Source: Chlamydoabsidia padenii
Lineage: Eukaryota > Mucoromycota > Mucoromycetes > Mucorales > Cunninghamellaceae
Assembly (NCBI GenBank): GCA_025330725.1
Contig: JAIWND010000075.1
Coordinates: 1 to 49,818, forward strand
Length of the DNA stretch: 49,818 nt
Direction of reading: 5' to 3'
Under the pieces are notes generated by a model, which made no database searches, had not been told where the DNA came from, and saw nothing but the letters and a program-made list of their open reading frames with translations. The translations under genes were made by a program, and so were the position numbers. Shown here piece by piece: positions 9,233 to 20,048 of this stretch; the first letter of the stretch is position 1; each line of letters opens with the position of its first letter.

Positions 9233-9325
9233 TTCAGGTCTAATTATTAAATACAGACATTTGCAATTTCGGTCACAAAAAAAAAGTAACTGAATTTTGT
9301 TTTCTCTCTCCTCCTTCTTTTGCAG

Positions 9326-10142
9326 GAATAATCCATCACACCATTACCGAAAACAATCTTGCCAATGCTACCGATAATGATCTTGAAATTGCTACCGATG
9401 ATGATCTCGAAATTGCTACCAAGGATAATCTTGAAGTTGCTACTAAGGAGAACCTTGAAATTGCTACCAAAGAAGATTTTGTCATTATTACCAGAGATGT
9501 TGATGCTACTGCTACCGAAAATGATCCTGCCATTGCTCCCGGTAATGAAGAAAAAACAGTCGAGACTAAAAATAATAAGTGGATGATACTTTTGCAAACA
9601 TCTTTCACTCACACATTAATTAATCTGTCAGATGAGACCATGAACAACAAGGAAAGAATGCTTTTACGGGTTGAAAAGATTCTTTGTTCCATTCATTCTT
9701 CAATTAAAGCATTCTCCACCCAACAAGAAATAATATCGGATGCCATCAAAGTATTAGAAGGGGCTGAAGCCAAAATTGCAGATCCTGAAATCAAGATGAA
9801 CCTACTCAAACCTCCTTCCACAAATTTGAACAGAAAGGGAAGAAAGTCAAAAAAAGGCGTAAAATCTAGTACTGAAAGACTTAAAATATACCAAGAAATA
9901 TTTGAAGAAACCCAAAAAAGAAAGAAAAAGAAGAAAGAAAAAGAAGAAAAACAGGAGGAAGAGTACGAAAAGAAGAAGCGCATACTGGAAATCGAAGAAC
10001 GCCATGTTGCTCTTGAACAAAAAAAAAAAAAAAAAAACTCACTTTGCTTGTTCGCGATGACGATGGAAGCTTGATTGAGAGCAGCTTAAGATAAAAAAGA
10101 ACCATTGGTTAAAACAGAGCCCACATCTTCCAATTATGATAG
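9326..10142 (+). pseudogene. MULE transposase exon 6: repeats and coiled-coil linker, frameshifted
   Basis: Continues the transposase frame after the giant intron. It encodes six 8-residue repeats (9349-9492), then a helical segment and a Lys/Glu-rich coiled coil (TQKRKKKKKEKEEKQEEEYE.., then RILEIEERHVALEQ). An A17 run at about 10021-10037 breaks the frame; a one- or two-base slip would give LTLLVRDDDGSLIESSLR. The frame must shift again to reach KKEPLVKTEPTSSNYD, which splices in phase 2 (donor GGTAAT at 10143) to the OTU exon. I therefore read this as one ancestral polypeptide with slippage damage, although a two-gene arrangement cannot be excluded. Confidence 0.65.
9349..9492 (+). repeat. 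six tandem 24 bp coding repeats
   Basis: Degenerate 8-codon unit with consensus (D/K)(D/E)(N/D)LE(I/V)AT, in frame in the MULE linker. The units differ mostly at third positions and in the Asp/Glu/Asn/Lys residues, so they have diverged under a coding pattern rather than as a young satellite. Confidence 0.9.
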
Positions 10143-10201
10143 GTAATACTCTACTTTGAACCAAAAGAATCAAAATTCAATTATCATTTTTTCAATACTA
10201 G

Positions 10202-10851
10202 AATTGACACCTACACAAGTCATACAAAGGACGCTATTTTCAAAAAGCTAAATGTGGAACCTTTAAAGACTATTTCGGCAGTTCATAGTGTGGGTGCAGA
10301 CGGTAATTGCGGTTTTCGAGCTGTTAGCTTCGGTGTCTACCAAGATCAAACAAAATGGCCCACAGTTAAAGATGAAATGCTAGCCACATACTTGAAATAC
10401 CAGCACACTTTATATAAGGCGGTGGGTACAGACTCTGTTATCCAGTTCGAACACCAAAAAATGCTCAGAAGACTCGAAACAAAAGTATCTCCCTGTGATG
10501 ATCGAAGTCTTTGGTTTTCTACTTTCGTCTGTCCCCAGATTGTTGTCGATACTTACCAACGGCCAGTTATGCTATACTGCTATGTTGAAACTTATCTAAA
10601 AACTGGGGTAAAAAAAAATCAACTATGAATCACAAATCTTTTTCCCTTTAGTTCACATGGATTTGAAAAACTCTAATAATCCCATTACACTCCTTCTCGC
10701 TTCTTCCCACTTTTACTACGTTGAATTTGGCCGCACTCCCAAAGGACGAATGAAGAAATTCAACGTGCCTGTCACCAATATGGATCATGATCGACTTAGA
10801 AGCTCTTTCCCTGACATATGCAACTCTGTCGATTATTCGATTCTATTCTGA
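10202..10851 (+). CDS. OTU-type cysteine protease domain of the MULE
   Basis: Exon 10202-10607 reads RIDTYTSHTKDAIFKKLNVE.. then SVGADGNCGFRAVSFGVY; DGNCGFRA is the OTU catalytic Cys block. RPVMLYCYVETYL follows. After a ~44 nt intron, exon 10652-10851 carries NNPITLLLASSHFYYVEF with the catalytic His, then KFNVPVTNMDHDRLRSSFPD. OTU enzymes cleave ubiquitin-type conjugates; the role within a MULE is unproven. The obvious splice (GGG|GTAAAA to TTTAG|TTCACATGG) joins phase 0 to an exon whose conserved frame needs phase 1 and would create a TGA. The same junction is present in the copy at 35059. Either a different splice is used or the whole subfamily carries this shift. Confidence 0.8.
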
Positions 10852-10921
10852 ACTTTTTTTTTTCGTTTCTTCCTTCTAAAGTTTATGTAATTATGATTAT
10901 CCATTAAATTTCTACCTTATA

Positions 10922-11098
10922 TCTTTCGCCCCTGATTTTTTTTGTAGCTCGCTCCCCCCATTTCCTGAGCACGGACTTTTAGCAAAAGTATGACGTTTCA
11001 TTTTTTCACTTTTTATTTGTCTACGTCACACTTTTTGATGATTTTTATCGGCAACTGAAAAAGTGCGTGTAAATAGTGCATGTATCAAAGAATTACCC
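10922..11098 (-). repeat. right terminal inverted repeat of the MULE
   Basis: Reverse complement of 2058-2233, ending ..AAGAATTACCC at 11098. It begins about 70 bp after the OTU stop codon. A third copy of this end lies at 35418-35594. Confidence 0.9.
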
Positions 11099-11545
11099 TT
11101 TTTTTATATCCAAAATATCACTTTCGATCGAGTAACTTTTAGTAAAGTAGGAATCCAACGTTGTATGATGAGTGGCATTTATTGTGCTTTGACATCAAGT
11201 GGAGCTTCCTTTATCTAGATATCAACGACTGGGCAAAGAATACTCCTAGAGACCGTTTGTCTAATGCAGATACATCAATCCACCTTACGAAATAGATGGA
11301 TAGCAGATCACCAACTGCACAATTACTAGTATGACTGTAAACGTTACTGGTAAAACCGAATCGGAATGGTAAAGCAATATTAAGGTTGAATGGATATCAA
11401 GTCAAAATAAAGACAGGGGTTTTTATTTGTTGAAATAGTACATGATAAATGTTAAGAGCGAATTAAAAAAATCAAGTGTAATTTAATCAATCTAATAATC
11501 AAAGTGGGAGAAGAGGGGAGGGGAGTAAATGAGTGTGATAAGTTT
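11099..11545. other. intergenic, no gene seen
   Basis: Unique-looking AT-rich DNA between the MULE end and the COQ1 stop codon. No coding frame, RNA gene or repeat was recognised. Confidence 0.5.
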
Positions 11546-12175
11546 CTATGATTTTCTGGTCAATGATTTCCTTGATAATTGAATCAAGGCCGCTTGTGCA
11601 TCGGAAGGTGGTAATTGTTGAATAGCATCAATTGCAAGTTGACAGTGTTTTTCGGCCAATACCATCGTTCGTTTGAGACCATTACTTTGATATACCAGTC
11701 GTCGAGCCTATACGATAAAATAAAAACATAAATCAATTTTCTTTTTTAGCCCCTCCATTACCTTCTTCTTTTACCTTTTCTGCATCGCCTTTTTTATTGA
11801 ATTTGCGTTTGATGAGATCTTCTAGTTCGGGGTATTCTTCCCATGCAAACAAGACGGGAGCAGTAGCCAAACCTAATTTCAGATCGGCCCCAGCAGGTTT
11901 TCCTAAATCAGCCGCTGACACAGTAAAGTCCAACATGTCATCAATTAACTATAAAAAATCATTATGAGTAAAAATATTTGTAATTTCCCCGCCCCCACTT
12001 TTTTACCTGAAAAGCCAATCCCAAATTTCTTCCAAATTCAAATGCCAAAGTTTTGGCATGGTCATTACATCCACTAAGCACAGCGGCAGCTTTGCAACTT
12101 TGTGCAATTAAACTTCCCGTTTTCATATAAGTTTTATTCATGTAATGATTAAAAGTTGAATCATGTTTATCGTCA

Positions 12176-12206
<31 letters not shown>

Positions 12207-13041
12207 AGGTATTTTTAAGTTGCATGAATTCGCCTTCGACCAGGTTGGCGATGCAAGTAGCCATGATTTCCATACATTCCGCATTTCGTAATCTTGCCAA
12301 AGCCACGGATGCACGAGCCAACAAGAAATCACCACCAAGGACAGCCATTTTATTACCAAAGCTAGCGTTGGCAGAAGGCAGGTTGCGACGTGTGAGTGAA
12401 GCATCGATCACGTCGTCATGAAGTAAACTGGCGGTATGGATCATTTCAGTGATTTCGGCAAGACGACGTTGGGTAGGTAAGACGATGCAGCCACTTTGGG
12501 TTCGGTTGGGTGTATAATGTTGTTGTCGATTGAATAAACTGGTGGGAGTCATGTTGAGAAGACCATGAGAAATAGGTTGATCCATTGTTTCAAAGTCGAC
12601 AGAAGGCATCAAATTATTGTTGCTGTTGCTGTTGCTGTTGCTAGTTTTTTTTGTTATACTTGTCGCTTGTGAGATTAAGAGGACTAGTAAAGGGCGAATA
12701 TGTTTCCCTTGACCACTAAAGTAGTGTCGAGCCACCGTATTTACAAATGGATGTTGACTGCTGAGTAATTTCCCAATGTTGTGTTTTAAATCACCAAGAT
12801 CGGATCCTACCAAAGCAATAGGATCAATAATCGTCGCATCTGCATCCACTAGTCGCTGAGCTTGTTGTACTGCTTGCTGCCATGTCGCGACAGTCGTTAT
12901 TCCTGGTGGGTTGGTTACATTCAAGGGTGCGATATCAGTGGCTGTGACTTTTGTGGAATAAAAAGAAGGAGAAAATGATATTATTCTACAGGGCCTTGTA
13001 ATTATCGCTATTGATCTTATTAACCGACTGACGCGTAACAT
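11546..13041 (-). CDS. COQ1: mitochondrial polyprenyl diphosphate synthase (ubiquinone side chain)
   Basis: Three exons: 12007-13041, 11775-11948, 11546-11707; all junctions are phase 0, giving 456 aa. Trans-prenyltransferase motifs: GQGKHIRPLL, the first Asp-rich motif LLHDDVIDASLTRR, GGDFLLARASVALAR, KTGSLIAQSCKAA, and the second Asp-rich motif LIDDMLDF at the start of exon 2. The start ATG at 13041 gives an Arg/Ser-rich presequence (MLRVSRLIRSIAIITRPCR) typical of matrix import; the frame is open further upstream but less plausibly. The enzyme makes the polyprenyl tail of coenzyme Q. The protein is longer than usual because of low-complexity insertions: a Ser/Asn tract near residue 145 and a poly-Ser tract near 290 from (GAT)n on the plus strand. 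Confidence 0.93.
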
Positions 13042-13871
13042 TATTAGGAAAGAAGGAAAAGAGAAAACAGAAACAGAAAAAAAAACATTTACAAGGAGAC
13101 AGGGCAATTTAACTCCGCTCATGCATCCGGGGCCCGTCATTCATTTACGTAAATAATTCAACATAATGTGAAATATATTTTGGAGACGGCAAAATGGATG
13201 TCCGGCACGTCGATTCGTTTGGTATAGATGCTACTTTGTATGATCATCAGTCACAAAATATATTTCACAGTGTCAATGATCGTTTCAAAAAAATTATGAC
13301 TCCGTCTTAAACCTTAATGCCCGCCCGATGTCTCTTTATGTTTTCATTCCCAGTTTTATTTTGATTAAAATGATGACGGTGATGTTGATAAAAGCGTGTG
13401 CCATCTTTCATTAGACCAAGACAAAGGACAAACTTTTGTCAAGTTGATTGCGATTAGAAAAATGATTTTTTTTTCTCGGTGACTATGATAGAGTATACAG
13501 ATGGATTATGACAGCCAAAGCAACTACAATAAAAGCCCTTAAATGAGTAAAGTTCTATAAACATGCTGGACTCGGTTTTGAGAAAAGACGGAAGATGTTT
13601 GGCTGTAAAGTTGTGGGATTTCAAATAGTTCAAGCATGAAGGGCTCTATTATGGATCCACGAGTAAAACGAAATTGTTTATGTCTATATATATGATTTGA
13701 AAAGAGTATTCATTGGGTCACTTTGATATGGCCATGACGTCTTCTTTTTTTGAGTGCCCTTTTGAAGGAGACTTTTTTTAGGGCAGGAGTTGGCGCGCGC
13801 TCTTTCTCAACTCTTTTTATCCCACCAACTCCTATATCTTGTATCACTTTTTCATTATTATTTCTTTCAGT
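13042..13871. promoter_or_regulatory. shared divergent promoter region COQ1/HID1
   Basis: 830 bp between two divergently transcribed start codons. A pyrimidine-rich stretch and CTTTCTTTCAG precede the HID1 ATG. A TATA-like ATATATATGA occurs near 13687. No specific operator could be named. Confidence 0.4.
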
Positions 13872-14002
13872 ATGGGTGCAACTGATAGTAAACTAACCTT
13901 TCGGAAGAGCGTATTTCGTCTTTTCGAAGAAAGGGTAAAACGAGACTTGACGAGGAAAAACTTCAATTATTGACGATCTCTTTCTTTTTTTTAAAAAAAA
14001 AA

Positions 14003-14033
<31 letters not shown>

Positions 14034-17000
14034 TAGAATATCGCTTGGGATGCAGATGATTTTTGGTCTTTGGTAAGCTTAAAAAGTTATGGGGTGGAAG
14101 CATATCCATCGGCTAACTGAACTGATGGCGGGGGGGGTTCTTATCTTTTGAACGAATCAACGAAAAGTTCTGGACACTACCAGAAACAGCCACTGATGTA
14201 TTCTCACTTGTGGGTGCCAGCGACATTCGACGTGCTAGGGATACAACGAGAGGAAATATCGAAACTTTGGTTGATAAGGTATCAAGAAAATGAAAGAAAG
14301 AAAATCAACTGTTGGAGGGAGGGATGATAAGGTGAATGATGAGAGCAAGAGAGCGCTTTTTGTGGCGTTGGAAATCTTTTGATTGACCTGATTCTATTTG
14401 ATATATATTTGTAGATACTACTACAAATGGAGAAACTTATCCATGAATCAAAGTTTCCTTCACCACAGTACTCTACTCAGCACTTGTTGAATTGTTGTCG
14501 TGTCTTGACCCGCGTCATTCCTTACTTGTATGAACAAAATGACGATGAATGGGAACGTAACTTTTTTTGGACCCCTCGCCGATACAGTATCAAAAACGAC
14601 CAGCAGCAGGAGGAGGAGGAGGTAATAATACGGTGGTATTGATAATGACATGTAAGGCAAAAGAAGCTCTGACTTTTTTCTTCTCTTTTCTTTTCTTTTT
14701 CGATGTGTTCCGAAAGTCAAGTAACAACGAAGAAACTATATTACCTTCGCGCGGTGAACTTTTATTATCATGCAAGTATAAAGATGGAAATGTCTGACTC
14801 TACCTATTCAACTTTTTGATTACTTTTTTTAACACAACTCTTTTTATTTCCAATAGTGACCCTTCAAAGTTTATTTCTGGCTGACTTTACCTTACTACCC
14901 ACCTTGAAAAGTGATGACTATAACCGAGTAAATTATGTGATTTGGGAAACAGGTATTGGATGTTCCACCCCCATTGGATCACTTCGAGATAATGAATCCC
15001 ATCGAGCCGAAGTCTTGCGGTTACTCTTGGTTCTTTTATCTCAATCCATGTATGTTCCCGCTACCCAATATGTTCGTAAAAATGGTGGTGGTGGGGATGG
15101 TCAAAATCAGTGGGTTCAGTCCTTGGTTTCTGGTACTTGGGAAAAGAAAGTCATTCTGGCCTTACTTTGTAGTCTGATCAATACTGCAAGTAATTACAAT
15201 CCTTCTTCTTGGGGCAGCGCGGCTCCCTCGGTGGTTTTCTTGAATGATACTAGAGAACAATTGGTGGTTTTGTGTCTTCGAGTGCTATTGGTTTTATTGG
15301 ATACTCATTCACCGGCTTCTATGACTCATTTATTATTGGAACAACAACAATCAGTTGGAGACGAGCAATCGGTAGAAGGAGGGGATGATCTGGCTACTGT
15401 AGAAAAAGAATGGAGCTTGGCGGCTGAAGGAAACAAATTTATGTACTATCTCTCAAAAATACATCGAGCCCAGGATTTTCAATTCTTGATTGATGGCTTT
15501 TATCGCATCACCAGTCACCCCATGCAAGGTCTCAACACTTATCTTCCTGCCTCAAATAAACGATCCAAATGTTACTTTGAAATGACCATGCTTTGTTGGA
15601 AACTGGCGCAAATCAATCCGGTAAGTAAGTTTACTTTCTCTCTTTCTCTCTTTCTATCTACTCACTTTTTTTTTGTAGAGATTTCGTGCGTATTTGATGG
15701 AAACAGAAAGAGCGCTTGATCTAACACTTGTACTGATCTATCATGCCATGGAAAACAAGTCGGATTCATCCCAATTGGGATTTGTACGAATGTGCGTGTT
15801 TTTATTACAGACACTCAGTACGGATCGTCGATTTGGCGCCAAACTTAATAAACCCTTCCTGGGACATGCTTCCTTACCTGCCAGTATTCGAATCCAACCT
15901 TCTGATTTGGCCTTTTCGGGTTCCTATGCGGATTTTTTAATTATTTCCATTTTCAACTTGATCGCTACCTCCCGTGGTTATCTCTCCATCCTGTATCCAT
16001 CCCTCATTATCACTTTGACCAATCTGTCGCCTTATTTAAAGTATATCTCTGCTCCAGCCGCTAGCAAATATGTTGCTTTGTTAAATTCTTTCTCGGCCCC
16101 TGGGTTTCTCCTTGCTGATAAGAACAATCCCTCTTTGGTTAAGTATCTTTTGGAAGCGTTTTATAATATCATCCGATATCAATCTTCTGGTAATAATAGA
16201 GAAGAAGAGAAGTGATTATTATGTATTTGGGAACTAACTTTTTGCTGCATAAAAAAAGACAATGGATTTTTGATTTGCAGCATTGCACGCAATCATGTCA
16301 AGTTTGAACGCTTGCGGGATATGAAGTTGGATCAAGTCTTGCATGAATTAAATCAAAAACGACGGCAGCAAGGGCAACAACAACAGCAACAACAAAATCG
16401 CCCTTTAACTACGAGTTCTCGGACTTCATCCTCAGCATCTTTATCTTCTCCTACAACAGTTCAATTCTCCTTCAATGACAGTAACAGTGATGATAACAAT
16501 GGTGAAAAATCACCCACATCATCTATTCCCCCAGTTATTTCAGAAAAAGCACTTGGAAAACGCCCTGAAGAAACGAATCACCCTCTTCATCAGACTTCTT
16601 CCACAACAAGGATCGTACCACAACGGCAAGGTAGCTCTTCCAGCACACTCTCATTTTCTTCATCATCAACAACAACAACAACAACAACGACTGGATTCAT
16701 GCCAACTGAGGAATGGTTAACCTATTGGCGAATGCAATGGACCTGTTTAGATCCTATATTGACTGTGATTGAAAAGGCACTTCCCCTGATTCAAAAAGTA
16801 GATGAAAGACAGGCATTGGAAACGTTCCGTTGTATGGATTTTACAACAATAGGGACAATCGAAACGGCCACTCGATTACGGGCTGTACCTTGGTCTGAAC
16901 CCATCATTGTTAGTTGCCAAAGCGCATTGTGGGCTCACATTTATCTTTTCACCCCACCAGCAACTTTACCTTGGCATGGCACACACATTCGTCTATTCCA

Positions 17001-17079
17001 CATAAAATCATCTTCACCACCATCATCATCGACTGCACCACCGCCTCCCGTCCCACACTTTGTCACTTCTTCGCAATGA
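13872..17079 (+). CDS. HID1: HID1/Ecm30 (dymeclin-family) trafficking protein
   Basis: Eight exons: 13872-13934, 14037-14072, 14168-14278, 14415-14621, 14717-14775, 14870-15620, 15679-16189, 16259-17079; phases close to 852 aa. The start MGATDSKLTFRK is a conserved N-myristoylation-type HID1 start (Gly2). Diagnostic blocks: LPETATDVFSLVGA, HLLNCCRVLTRVIPYLYE, ETERALDLTLVLIYHAMENK, FGAKLNKPF, SYADFLIISIFNL, and YQSSDNGFLICSIARNHVKF (across exons 7-8). HID1 works at the trans-Golgi in secretory sorting. The C-terminal exon has long Gln, Ser and Thr tracts before the conserved RLRAVPWSEPIIV region. It is convergent with the TCP11 gene, 97 bp away. A CAA repeat precedes the exon 2 acceptor. Confidence 0.92.
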
Positions 17080-17176
17080 TGATTCATCATATCACAACAC
17101 AATAAAGTTATATTTCAATACACTTTCTTAGTGGGATTAGTATTTTTATTTCAACATTAACTTTCGTTTGTTCTTA

Positions 17177-20048
17177 CTATTGTTGCAAGTGGCTTAAACA
17201 TTTAGAATACCACGGGAGATGAACTTTGAGATGATGATGGCATAATGTATCTATACGTAAAGCTAGTTGTTGTAAAGGCACTTTGACATATTCCAAACTA
17301 GAACTGGTCAAGATGGCATCGGAGACAAATTCATGGCCCATCAACTGGTGTTTCAAAACGGAAGCAACTCGACGAGCTAATAAAGCATACACAGTATCAT
17401 TATGAGACAGTATTCTTTGAACCATAGACGCCATCAAGTCATCCACATGGGTTTTTGTTGTTGTCACCCGAAGTAGCTCTGCTGTAATATGTTGATGTTG
17501 ATGTTGATCAAATTGTTGTGGAGATAAAAGAGTAAATAAGGTCTGTGAGAGATTAAAGAGTGAAGAAGCCGAGTTGATTTTCCCTACGTTCCTTGCCACC
17601 ATAACCAAGCTTGCCACAGTAATAATTTGCTGCACCAAATCATGGTAATCAAGTAGACGATGATGGTCCATTTTCAAAGTTTCCGGGCAGGCAATGTCAT
17701 TATTGTTGTCTTGTAGATTATCGGTGGTAATGATCAATGATAAAAGTGCATCATAAAACAACTCTTTGGGTGAACAATGGCGATTATTGCGACAAAGGAG
17801 CACCCGATTGGGGTTTCGCTCGGATGCCACGCGTTGCCATTTTTCCAAAGCTTGGGCGATCCATCGATAAGTCTGAGGTAAACGATATTTAACCACAGGC
17901 TCTTTTGATGGCGAGGAAAGACTGTATTTAGTACAAAATTGTTGTTGTTCGTACTCGACGGCAATCTGGGCTAAATAAGGTTGCAAGGATCTTAATCTAA
18001 AGTTGGCCAAATCGAGATGCATATTGTCCAAAAGTCCCATGATATGCTCCAATTGATAACCAGGTTCATTGACTCGAGCTGCGATTTGATCTAATGTTGC
18101 ATCTCGACTGGGAGCACATAATCGACGTTGACAGGTTAGAATGGTGTCGATCATGCGACTCAGATCAAACGTCTCGTGATTCATTTGTTGTTGGACCAGG
18201 GCCATGTCCATGACTTGGTCGATCATTTGATACGCAGGTTTATCTTTTTCAACCATTGATAGTAATTTCTATTATTGTGAAAAATGAGCTATATATACAT
18301 GTATGTATGTATAAAGAGATTTACCTTTCGAATGTCCTCTAGTAAAGGCAGAAGAGTGGTTTGATATTGACCTTGCTGAATGTCTTCGTTGACTCGATCA
18401 AAATAAGCCCGTGTTGCCATAGAACGAACTCGGATTTCCAAATTATTATCATTAGTAGAAGATCTTTGATGGTGGTCTGCTTGCAGTTGGAAGTCGGGAT
18501 TCAAGATCAGTTCATGCGCCAATTGATCATTAGTCAACAAAGGTGTATTTGGCAAATCATTCATCAAGCGATTCATTTCATCCATAGATGGGGCATCAGT
18601 TTGAACTTGCTCACTTGATTGCTGTTGTTGTTGTTGTTTCTTTTTTTCTTTCCCTTTAGATTGTTGTAATTGGTGTGATACAGAAACCATTTGATTCTCG
18701 AGAGATTGTAAAGCATAATCACCACCAAGTTTTCCGATGCGGACTTTTAACTGTTCCATTTGTCGAGATAACAAATCACTAACTTCTTGACTTTCTCCGT
18801 CGTCGTCATCATCATCGTTGGTGGTGGTATTAGGGTGAATAACATGTTGAACAGACATTAATTCCAAATAATATCCAATCATACTTGATATCAGCTGATC
18901 ACAATCTTTTGACTTCCATTGATCAAATAAGGAATGAAATGTGCACCAACTATCCACAAAGGCCATTCTTTTTTGCCAGCGCTGAGGATGATCTAACCAA
19001 GTTTCAAATTTCTGCAACAGATCTTTGGCTGACTCTAATAAAATCTAAACAAGGGCGGTTATGTTTATTTTATTTGTAAGGGATAACTTACAATTTCATC
19101 TGGACTTTCTGGAGACTGTAAAATGTCATGGGGGCACATGATCATTATATAGGCGGATAAAAACACACGAGGTTTGTTGCTGCTATTTCGCCGTTTACCA
19201 TTTTCTTGGTGATGATCTAAAGCAAGATTGAGGACTTTCCCTGTTATAGAAATCACATCCTGTTGACGGATCAGTCGGCTTAGTACATGGAACCCGAGCC
19301 ATGTGTCTTGTTGACCAATAATAGGAAGTCCAAGATGATGAAATGAATGCAATAAAAAAGCCAAGGAAGTAGAAGAAGTAGTAGAAGACGAATGACGTCG
19401 ATGATGATGATGGTGATAGTGATGCTTGTTGTTTTCTATTGTGAGCTGTTTTGATGACGAGGAAAGAAGAAGAGGATTCTCTTCTTCATCATCATCTTGA
19501 TTCATGCGAGAAGCCATGGTTGATTTTGAAAGACCTAGATAATTCAGCCTTCTTATCTCCGAAGCTTCCAACCGTCGTTCCAATTCAATCCGGCGGCGCT
19601 CTTTTACACAAATAAATAGTATACACACAAAAACATTGAAAGAGAAAAAGTTAAGCAAACGAACCGAGGCTTTTATTATTATTACCCCTTTCTGCTTTAG
19701 TTTGAGATCGATGCTGGTGAGCAATGGATTTGGCCCGATCGACCAGCTGTTTATTCACGGCCCGTCGTGCTTCCAAACGACCCATCCGATTCCGTTCAGC
19801 ATTTTCGAGAGATTGTAAAAACATCAAAGCTTGTTTTTCTCGCCGGGCCTTGACTTGTTGTACTGTACGTTGAACTTGGATAAACCTTTGATGGAGTTTG
19901 ATACGCCGTTGGGTGAGTAAATCATCACGGTTGACCTGAGCTTGTTCAAGGGTTGTTCTGGTAGCAAGTTGGTGATGGAAAGAACGTCGTTTTTTACTAA
20001 GACTGGTCTTATTAGTCGAAGCACAAAGTGGCTCAGTACCTGCATCCA
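17177..20048 (-). CDS. TCP11-domain protein (SOK1-like), 5' end incomplete
   Basis: Exons 19686-20048, 19092-19600, 18325-19044 and 17177-18268, all in phase. TCP11 signatures: PRVFLSAYIMIMCPHDI, the MALVQQQMNHETFDLSRM region, and MHLDLANFRLRSLQPYLAQ followed by AVEYEQQQF (as IAVEYEQQQF). The N-terminal exon is Arg/Gln-rich and coiled coil-like. Family members such as yeast Sok1 modulate cAMP/PKA signalling; the mechanism here is unknown. A first exon must lie upstream of 20048, because the acceptor CTATACAG leaves a phase 1 codon, but I could not place the initiation codon. His, Ser, Asp and Gln tracts interrupt the middle. Confidence 0.85.

Larger units (their letters stand above)
4681..9246 (+). 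mobile_element. DIRS-type tyrosine-recombinase retrotransposon, 4.57 kb
   Basis: Shows the DIRS diagnostic layout: 104 bp inverted terminal repeats (4724-4827 and 9129-9232), distinct outer extensions on each side (4681-4723 and 9233-9246), and an internal complementary region at 8936-9037 whose two halves are the reverse complements of the left and right ends. Coding order is gag-like, reverse transcriptase, RNase H, methylase-like domain, then an overlapping tyrosine recombinase. Stops in pol and a solo LTR make this copy non-autonomous. It lies in a MULE intron. Confidence 0.95.
4391..9325 (+). other. MULE intron 5 enlarged by a DIRS insertion
   Basis: Donor GTAATT at 4391 and acceptor CTTTTGCAG ending at 9325 join phase 1 to phase 1 and give an uninterrupted frame (..IQTG then IIHHTITEN..). 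Without the DIRS element the intron would be about 370 nt. It also holds a poly(A) run and a GA microsatellite. Whether a 4.9 kb intron is still spliced is unknown. Confidence 0.7.
2058..11098 (+). mobile_element. Mutator-like element encoding transposase-OTU, 9.04 kb with nested insertions
   Basis: Bounded by GGGTAATTCTT...AAGAATTACCC with long terminal inverted repeats (2058-2233 and 10922-11098). Contains a spliced gene for a MULE transposase whose C-terminus continues into an OTU protease domain. About 4.57 kb of the length is a DIRS element in an intron, itself carrying a solo LTR, so the native MULE was about 4.5 kb. The 9 bp next to each end are AT homopolymer-like and not identical, so no TSD is visible; the flanks may have been rearranged. 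A right-end fragment of a second copy lies at 35059-35594. Confidence 0.88.
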
